From Pseudomonas paracarnis (lineage in GTDB: Bacteria; Pseudomonadota; Gammaproteobacteria; Pseudomonadales; Pseudomonadaceae): a DNA stretch of 64,000 nt. Of this stretch, positions 58,484 through 64,000 are shown piece after piece. Positions within the stretch are counted from its first letter, which is position 1. The number at the start of each line of letters is the position of its first letter. The DNA is taken from the NCBI RefSeq assembly GCF_904063055.1, contig NZ_CAJFCN010000004.1, forward strand, positions 62,001-126,000, written 5' to 3'. The notes under the pieces are model-generated. The model saw only the letters and a list, made by a program, of their open reading frames with translations, was not told where the DNA came from and searched no databases. A program made the translations under genes and the position numbers.

Positions 58484-59809
58484 TTACCGCACCAAACAAG
58501 GCCGCTTGTTATCAAAGCCCCAACCCGGGATCAGAAACTGCATCGCCACACTGTCATCCCGGGCTCCAAGGCCCATGCCTTTGTACAGCTCATGGGCCTG
58601 GGCTACGGCGTCCATATCAATATCCACACCCAGGCCAGGCTTGGCCGGCACCTTCACATAGCCCCCTTCAATCTTCAACGGCTCCCGCGTCAGGCGCTGG
58701 CCGTCCTGCCAGATCCAGTGGGTATCGATGGCGGTGATCTCGCCGGGGGCGGCCGCCGCCACCTGGGTAAACATCGCCAGGGAAATATCGAAGTGGTTAT
58801 TGGAGTGCGAGCCCCAGGTCAGGCCCCACTCGTTGCACATCTGCGCGACGCGCACCGAGCCCTGCATAGTCCAGAAGTGCGGGTCGGCGAGGGGGATGTC
58901 CACTGATTGCAACTGGATGGCATGGCCCATTTCACGCCAGTCGGTGGCGATCATGTTGGTGGCGGTTTTCAGGCCCGTGGCGCGGCGGAATTCGGCCATG
59001 ACTTCGCGGCCCGAGTAGCCGTTTTCTGCGCCGCAGGGGTCTTCGGCGTAGACCAGCACATGATGCTGGTCGCGGCACAGGCGGATGGCTTCTTTTAAGG
59101 ACCATGCGCCGTTGGGATCAAGGGTGATGCGCGCATCGGGAAAACGCTCGGCCAGCGCAGTGACGGCTTCGATTTCCGCGTCGCCACTCAATACGCCGCC
59201 CTTGAGCTTGAAATCGTTGAAACCGTATTTGGCCTTGGCCGCTTCGGCCAGGCGCACTACCGCGTCGGCGGTCAGGGCTGTTTCATGGCGCAGGCGGAAC
59301 CAGTCGTCATCGGCGTCGGCCTCGTTGCGGTAGGCCAGGTCGGTGGCGTTGCGATCCCCCACATAGAACAGGTAGCCGAGCATCTTCACTGCGTCGCGTT
59401 GCTGGCCTTCGCCTAGCAAGGCGGCCACCGGCACTTCGAGGAACTGGCCCAGCAGGTCAAGCAGTGCGGCCTCCATGGCGGTGACGGCGTGGATGGTGAT
59501 GCGCAGGTCGAAGGTTTGCAGGCCGCGGCCCGCGCTGTCTCGAGACGCAAAGGTACTGCGCATCTGGTTGAGAACGCGCTGGTACTGGCCAATCGGCTGG
59601 CCGACCACCAGGCTGCGGGCGTCTTCCAGGGTTTGGCGAATGCGCTCGCCGCCGGGCACTTCGCCCACGCCAGTGTTGCCACTGCTGTCCTTGAGGATGA
59701 CGATATTGCGCGTGAAGTAGGGGCCGTGGGCGCCGCTGAGGTTCAGCAACATGCTGTCGTGGCCGGCGACGGGGATGACTTGGAAATGAGTAACGACAGG
59801 GGTATTCAT
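58484..59809 (-). CDS. gudD: Glucarate dehydratase
   Basis: Protein of 441 residues of the enolase superfamily. The start at 59809 is supported by homology; a longer frame runs into gudP. Motifs: [37 protein letters not shown] (KxK catalytic pair), [32 protein letters not shown] and [11 protein letters not shown]. It dehydrates D-glucarate to 5-dehydro-4-deoxyglucarate. Directly downstream of the transporter gene gudP. Confidence 0.92.
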   Translation of the reverse strand: MNTPVVTHFQVIPVAGHDSMLLNLSGAHGPYFTRNIVILKDSSGNTGVGEVPGGERIRQTLEDARSLVVGQPIGQYQRVLNQMRSTFASRDSAGRGLQTFDLRITIHAVTAMEAALLDLLGQFLEVPVAALLGEGQQRDAVKMLGYLFYVGDRNATDLAYRNEADADDDWFRLRHETALTADAVVRLAEAAKAKYGFNDFKLKGGVLSGDAEIEAVTALAERFPDARITLDPNGAWSLKEAIRLCRDQHHVLVYAEDPCGAENGYSGREVMAEFRRATGLKTATNMIATDWREMGHAIQLQSVDIPLADPHFWTMQGSVRVAQMCNEWGLTWGSHSNNHFDISLAMFTQVAAAAPGEITAIDTHWIWQDGQRLTREPLKIEGGYVKVPAKPGLGVDIDMDAVAQAHELYKGMGLGARDDSVAMQFLIPGWGFDNKRPCLVR

Positions 59810-59828
59810 GGCGCGTTCCTGGCTGAGT

Positions 59829-61178
59829 TCAAAGAGGTTTGCTGATGGCGGCGCCGCTGGGCACGGCCGGTACGGCAGAGGGTGAGGTCTTGGCAAAGAA
59901 CACCAGGATGGCCGCGAGCACCGAGGTGCAGGCCAGGCCATACAGCCCGCCCTGTATCGAGCCGGTGGTTTGTTCGAGAAAGCCGAAGGTAGTCGGCGCC
60001 ACAAAACCGCCCAGGTTGCCGATGGAGTTGATCAGCGCGATTACGGCGGCGGCGATGCGCACATCCAGGTAGCCCTGAGGGATCGGCCAGAACAGCGAAG
60101 ACGCAGATTTAAAGCCGATGGCCGCAAAGCAGATCGCAACGAAAGCGAAAATCGGCCCGCCGGTGGTGGACATGAACATGCCGGCCGCCGCGATCAGCAG
60201 GGCCGCCGCGACCCAGGCTTGCTGGAACTTGAACTTGCCCGACAGCGACGCGAAGGCGTACATGGCAATGATCGAGATCAGCCAGGGGATCGAGTTGAAG
60301 AAACCCACCTGCACATCAGTGAGGTCACCCATCTTCTTGATGATGCTGGGCAGCCAGAAGGTGGCGGCGTAGATCGTCAGTTGAATGCAGAAGTACAGAG
60401 CACAAAACAGCAGGATCTGGCGGTCCTTGAGCAGCTTGCCGAGGGTGGGTTTCACCGTGGTCAGGGCTTCGCGATCACGTTGCTCCTGATCGATGGCGCC
60501 CACCAGCGCATCCTGCTCTTCGCGGCTCAGCCACTTGGCGTCGTGGGGTTTGGAGTCGAGCCAGAACCACACGAAGAAGCCCAGCGCCACCGAGGCCAGG
60601 CCCTCGATGCCGAACATCCATTGCCAGCCATGCAAACCAAAGCCTTCGATCTGCAACAACGCGCCCGACAACGGCCCGGAGATCAACGACGCCACCGCCG
60701 AGCCACTGAGGAAGATCGCGATGGCCTTGCCACGCTCCACGCCGGGCAACCAGCGCGTGAAGTAATAGATCACGCCCGGGAAGAATCCTGCTTCCGCCAC
60801 ACCCAGCAGGAAACGCAGGATGTAGAAGTGGGTTTCGTTCTGGATAAACGCCATCAGCGTGGCGACGATGCCCCAGGTGAACATGATGCGGGTCAGCCAG
60901 ATACGCGCGCCGACTTTTTGCAGCAGCATGTTGGACGGCACTTCGAACAGCGCATAGCCAATGAAGAACAGCCCGGCGCCGAAGCCGTAGGCCGCTGCGC
61001 CGATCCCCAGGTCATGCTCCATGTGCGTGCGCACGAAGCCGATATTGACCCGGTCGATGTAGTTGAGGATGAACATGACCACGAACAGTGGGAGCACATG
61101 ACCCTTCACTTTGCTCACGGCGCGGGCGAGCGCTGAATCACTTTCGGGTACGGCAGGTGCTGGGCTTGAATGCTTCAC
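59829..61178 (-). CDS. gudP: Glucarate/galactarate MFS transporter
   Basis: Protein of 449 residues with 12 membrane helices; anion:cation symporter (ACS) motifs [15 protein letters not shown] and [21 protein letters not shown] call the GTG at 61178 as start: AGGGGGAG stands 9 nt upstream, whereas the ATG ATG at 61238 has no ribosome site and overlaps a likely operator. Imports D-glucarate for GudD. Gap to gudD is 19 bp. Confidence 0.88.
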   Translation of the reverse strand: MKHSSPAPAVPESDSALARAVSKVKGHVLPLFVVMFILNYIDRVNIGFVRTHMEHDLGIGAAAYGFGAGLFFIGYALFEVPSNMLLQKVGARIWLTRIMFTWGIVATLMAFIQNETHFYILRFLLGVAEAGFFPGVIYYFTRWLPGVERGKAIAIFLSGSAVASLISGPLSGALLQIEGFGLHGWQWMFGIEGLASVALGFFVWFWLDSKPHDAKWLSREEQDALVGAIDQEQRDREALTTVKPTLGKLLKDRQILLFCALYFCIQLTIYAATFWLPSIIKKMGDLTDVQVGFFNSIPWLISIIAMYAFASLSGKFKFQQAWVAAALLIAAAGMFMSTTGGPIFAFVAICFAAIGFKSASSLFWPIPQGYLDVRIAAAVIALINSIGNLGGFVAPTTFGFLEQTTGSIQGGLYGLACTSVLAAILVFFAKTSPSAVPAVPSGAAISKPL

Positions 61179-61231
61179 GAATGAAAACTCCCCCTGATTA
61201 TTTTTATGCGGGCTTGGTGTTTTGTTGACAG

Positions 61232-61242
61232 ACATCATACAA
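61232..61242 (-). promoter_or_regulatory. FadR-type half operator near gudP
   Basis: On the minus strand TTGTATGATGT, which shares the 8-mer TTGTATGA with the better site at 61420-61430. It lies about 54 bp before the GTG start of gudP. Confidence 0.5.
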
Positions 61243-61419
61243 GTTGTTTTTTGAAGGCCGCAATCCTGTGAGGGCTGTTTTTGTTCTTATAAGCCGGTAT
61301 TGAGATTGGCTATTTTGGTTATTTGCCAGGTTTTATTGGGTTTTGCCTCGCTGGTGACGGCTCGGGGTGTGCGCTTCTCTCAAAGCGAAGACAGGGTCGG
61401 GTGAGGTGGGATGAGTGCG

Positions 61420-61430
61420 TTGTCATACAA
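61420..61430. promoter_or_regulatory. FadR-type operator TTGTCATACAA
   Basis: Matches the GntR/FadR-subfamily consensus TNGTNNNACNA exactly and is palindromic. It lies between gudP and its FadR-type regulator gene, 85 bp before the latter. Confidence 0.6.
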
Positions 61431-61514
61431 GTTGGGTGTTTTTCGTCACCACCCGTCGCCCCGTGCGCTCAGGGTGATAAGCTCCCCCCAGCCCAACCCC
61501 GTGGACCCGTCTCG

Positions 61515-62228
61515 ATGCCGATTAAAAGCACACCGCCTGTGCGTAAACGTTCCGCCAACCTGGCACAGGGTGTGGTCGAGGCACTGACCCAGCGCATCCA
61601 GTTGGGACAACTCAAGCCGGGTGAAAAACTGCCGTCCGAATCCACCATCGTGCTTGAGCATGGGGTGAGCCGTACCGTGGTGCGTGAAGCCTTGTCCAAG
61701 CTGCAGGCGTCGGGGCTGGTGGAGACGCGTCACGGCATCGGCACCTTTGTGCTGGAGCAGCACACGCAGCCGGGCCTGCGCTTGCATGTGGACACGGTCG
61801 CCAGCGTGCGCAACATGCTCGAATTGCGCCTGGGCCTGGAAGTGCAAGCGGTGGCGTTGGCCGCGCTGCGCAGGAGCGAGGCACAACTGGCCCACATGCG
61901 CCAGGCACTGGACGACTACCAAGCCTCCCTGGCCAACAACGACAGCTGTGTGGAGGAGGACAAGCGCTTTCACCAACTGATCGCCGAAGCCACCGGCAAT
62001 ACCTTTTTCACCGACATCATGCAGCACCTGGGCACGGCGATGATTCCGCGCACCCAGGTGAATGCCGTCGAGCGCGGCGGCGCGGACTTTGCCCAACTGG
62101 GGCAGTTGGCGAGCCTGGAACACGAGGCCATCTACAACGCTATCAAGCGCCAGGACCCGGACGCCGCACGGGCGGCCATGGTGCTGCACTTGACCAACAG
62201 CCGGGATCGATTTTCCGGGCACTCTTAA
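61515..62228 (+). CDS. FadR/GntR-family regulator of glucarate genes
   Basis: Protein of 237 residues from ATG 61515. Winged helix: ALTQRIQLGQLKPGEKLPSE, then GVSRTVVREALSKLQASGLV. C-terminal FCD domain with metal-type residues (D...H: EDKRFHQLIAEATGN; LEHEAIYNAI). Divergent from gudP-gudD, with two TTGTATGA sites between; probably a repressor relieved by glucarate (inference). Confidence 0.87.
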   Translation: MPIKSTPPVRKRSANLAQGVVEALTQRIQLGQLKPGEKLPSESTIVLEHGVSRTVVREALSKLQASGLVETRHGIGTFVLEQHTQPGLRLHVDTVASVRNMLELRLGLEVQAVALAALRRSEAQLAHMRQALDDYQASLANNDSCVEEDKRFHQLIAEATGNTFFTDIMQHLGTAMIPRTQVNAVERGGADFAQLGQLASLEHEAIYNAIKRQDPDAARAAMVLHLTNSRDRFSGHS

Positions 62229-62238
62229 GGAATCACCG

Positions 62239-62934
62239 TTGAACGAACACACCTTGTCCCAGCGCCTGGAGCGCGTTGCCGCGCACATACCGACGGGTGC
62301 CCGCCTGGCCGATATCGGCTCCGACCACGCCTACCTGCCGGTGGCCCTGATACACCGCGGCGCTATTGCGGCGGCCGTGGCGGGGGAAGTGGCCGCGACA
62401 CCGTTTCAGGCGGCCAACCGTACCGTGGCCGACAACGGCCTGAGGCAGCACATCACCGTGCGCCTGGCCGATGGTTTGGCGGCGATTCAAGCCGGCGATG
62501 ACATTACCGCCATCAGCCTGTGCGGCATGGGCGGCGAGACGATCCGCGACATTCTCGAAAGCGGCAAGGCGCACCTCAATGGCCGGGAACGCCTGATCCT
62601 GCAACCCAACGGCGGCGAGCAGCCGCTGCGCCTATGGTTGATGGACAACGGCTACCGGATCCTGCACGAGGAGCTGCTGCTGGAAAACCGCTTCTACTAC
62701 GAAATCATCGTTGCCGAACGCGCCGAGGCGGTCACCTATACCGCCGAGCAACTGTACTTCGGCCCGCTGCAAATGCAGGCCCGCAGCCCGGCGTTTGTGG
62801 CGAAATGGCAACGGATGTTGCGCCAGAAGCGCAAGACATTGGCCAGCCTCGAACAGGCGCGGCAGGCGGTGCCCGAGCAGAAAGTGCAGGAGATCGTGCA
62901 GCAGTTGAAGTGGATCGATCCGTTGCTCGCCTGA
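62239..62934 (+). CDS. trmK: tRNA (adenine-22-N1)-methyltransferase-like TrmK
   Basis: Protein of 231 residues starting with TTG after AAGGA. The SAM-binding start GARLADIGSDHAYLPVALIH, the CGMGGETIRDIL motif, the PNGGEQPLRLWLMDNGYRI block and ENRFYYEIIVAE are characteristic of TrmK/COG2384. It methylates A22 of tRNA in Gram-positives; the target in Pseudomonas is less certain. Confidence 0.85.
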   Translation: MNEHTLSQRLERVAAHIPTGARLADIGSDHAYLPVALIHRGAIAAAVAGEVAATPFQAANRTVADNGLRQHITVRLADGLAAIQAGDDITAISLCGMGGETIRDILESGKAHLNGRERLILQPNGGEQPLRLWLMDNGYRILHEELLLENRFYYEIIVAERAEAVTYTAEQLYFGPLQMQARSPAFVAKWQRMLRQKRKTLASLEQARQAVPEQKVQEIVQQLKWIDPLLA

Positions 62935-62949
62935 CCGCCACCGGTCCAG

Positions 62950-63057
62950 TGTGGGAGATGTGGAGCTTTAGTGAGGCTTCGAGCGGTGTATCAGGCAACA
63001 TCCATGTCGTGAATGCCGCAGCCTTCGAAGCCTCGCTAAAGCTCGACATCTCCCACA
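62950..63057. repeat. REPIN
   Basis: TGTGGGAGATGTGGAGCTTTA with AGTGAGGCTTCGA is mirrored by TTCGAAGCCTCGCT and AAAGCTCGACATCTCCCACA. It belongs to the same REP type as the 43.3-43.9 kb array, in a more diverged copy. Confidence 0.8.
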
Positions 63058-63151
63058 TTCGATCGTGCAGGCCGGTGCTGCCTGGCGACATTCGCGGCAC
63101 TTCACCGCTACGCTGTAGTCTTCTCTTAAATCCCCCCAAGGTGTTGCCTCG

Positions 63152-63778
63152 ATGATCACTGTTCACCACCTCAACAATTCCCGCTCACAACGTATCCTGT
63201 GGGCGCTTGAAGAATTGGGCCTGCCCTACGACATCAAATGCTACCAGCGCGACGCCAAGACCAACCTGGCGCCGCCTGAACTCAAGGCCATTCACCCCCT
63301 GGGCAAATCCCCGGTGATCGAAGACGGCTCGCGTGTGCTGATCGAGTCCGCCGCGATCATCGACTACCTCATCCGCTGCCACGGCAACGGTCAACTGCAA
63401 CCCGACCCGGCCACCGATGCCTACGACAGCTATGTGCAATGGCTGCATTTTGCCGAAGGCTCGGCCATGCTGCCGCTGATGCTCAACCTCTACGTCGGAC
63501 GCCTGGGTGAAGCGGGTGCGCCGCTGCATCCGCGGATTGAATCGGAGCTGGCCAACTACCTGGGCTACCTGAATGATGTGCTGGGCCACACGCCGTACCT
63601 GGTGGGCGACGCACTCAGCGGCGCGGATATCCAGATGAGCTTTATCGGCGAAGTCGCCCAGGCCCAGGGCAAATTGCAGGCCTACCCGAACCTCGCGGCG
63701 TGGCTGCAAAAGCTCCAGGCGCGGCCGGCTTATCGCAAGGCGGTGGAGCGGGGTGGGGAATACGCATTCGCCAAATAG
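63152..63778 (+). CDS. Glutathione S-transferase
   Basis: Protein of 208 residues. N-terminal thioredoxin fold with HHLNNSRSQRILWALEELGL, the cis-proline GKSPVIEDG and the glutathione-binding IESAAIIDYL; helical C-terminal domain with the N-capping box GADIQMSFIGEV. It conjugates or reduces substrates with glutathione; substrate unknown. Upstream DNA is a REPIN. Confidence 0.88.
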   Translation: MITVHHLNNSRSQRILWALEELGLPYDIKCYQRDAKTNLAPPELKAIHPLGKSPVIEDGSRVLIESAAIIDYLIRCHGNGQLQPDPATDAYDSYVQWLHFAEGSAMLPLMLNLYVGRLGEAGAPLHPRIESELANYLGYLNDVLGHTPYLVGDALSGADIQMSFIGEVAQAQGKLQAYPNLAAWLQKLQARPAYRKAVERGGEYAFAK

Positions 63779-63796
63779 CCAGAAGCCATGTTGGAG

Positions 63797-63986
63797 GAGG
63801 CTTGCCCTAATGCCAGTCAGTTAAGCGCAGATCTCCTGTGGGAGCGGGCTTGCTCGCGAAAGCGGTGGGTCAGTCAGCCTCGATGTTTGCTGGGCCGACG
63901 CCTTCGCGAGCAAGCCCGCTCCCACATTTGACCTTCGCTGCTTTGAACACTTCGTTCGCTTAACTGACTGGCATTGAGGCTTGCCC
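63797..63986. repeat. MITE-like element carrying a REPIN, flanked by direct repeats
   Basis: Direct repeat GAGGCTTGCCC (63797-63807 and 63976-63986) encloses a perfect 17-bp terminal inverted repeat TGCCAGTCAGTTAAGCG (63811-63827; its complement at 63957-63973). Inside sits a REPIN (63838-63925: GTGGGAGCGGGCTTGCTCGC and its inverse). Total element 163 bp. The arrangement resembles a small non-autonomous insertion. Confidence 0.7.
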
Positions 63987-64000
63987 CCTCCCACATTTAC

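Noticed and set aside
59970..61136. Plus-strand frame of 388 residues opposite gudP
   Set aside because: Low-complexity charged translation typical of the antisense of a transporter gene.

Overview
The window looks like a fluorescent-group Pseudomonas chromosome. The right half (about 34.1-64 kb) has GC-rich Pseudomonas core or flexible genes: MocR, GlxA-type AraC regulators, YeeE/YedE, gudD/gudP, leaderless chitinolytic genes and REPIN repeats. The left half (1-31.95 kb) is part of an integrative and conjugative element (ICE) of the PFGI-1/PAPI family, with lower and uneven GC.

Island layout. An unidentified partial gene (1-300) and a C-terminal IS66 transposase remnant (398-526) are followed by a cargo block rich in probable defence functions: a SIR2-type NADase candidate, an HNH endonuclease, a low-molecular-weight phosphatase, and a minus-strand FRG-CHAT-MBL gene set (10434 down to 5677). 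The conjugation cluster runs leftward from 17059 to 10863: PilL N-domain, a coiled-coil protein, TIGR03759, a transglycosylase, TIGR03765, TraD, a small protein and TIGR03747. The mating-pore genes usually found beyond TIGR03747 are not seen; cargo occupies that side. From 17.3 to 28.3 kb lie accessory ICE genes: a NUC-type nuclease lipoprotein, an HNH protein, a second FRG protein, RadC, an STY4534-type protein and a five-gene operon of small overlapping genes. A serine recombinase gene appears to be split by a ~1.6 kb insert (21.87-23.46 kb). The MobH relaxase and a tyrosine integrase (28.9-31.7 kb) end the element beside a tRNA-Asn 3' fragment (31896-31952), the likely attachment site.

Between 31.95 and 34.14 kb is a graveyard: a second IS66 remnant, a frameshifted alcohol dehydrogenase, a lipoprotein, a BrnA antitoxin with only the tail of its toxin, a second copy of the post-tRNA terminator segment, and a second decayed tRNA-Asn 3' end touching benE. 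This suggests repeated island insertion at one site.

The right flank holds benE and a divergent MocR regulator, a two-component system, a DUF3857 transglutaminase-like protein, a hotdog protein with a divergent TetR regulator and twin operators, a 190-bp tandem REPIN array, a YeeE/YedE transporter followed by GNAT, isochorismatase-like and GlxA-type genes, a MerR regulator with matching operators at two local targets (a hydrolase and a DJ-1/acetoacetate-decarboxylase-like pair), an orphan HigA antitoxin, an AA10 LPMO and GH18 chitinase that both lack signal peptides, the glucarate genes with a FadR-type regulator, trmK and a glutathione S-transferase.

The two items most worth attention are the FRG-CHAT-MBL operon as a possible undescribed defence system, and a 5' leader found before four ICE genes: a GGGGAA hairpin followed by a second hairpin that buries the Shine-Dalgarno sequence next to the ATG. 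All family names come from reading motifs; no database search was run.
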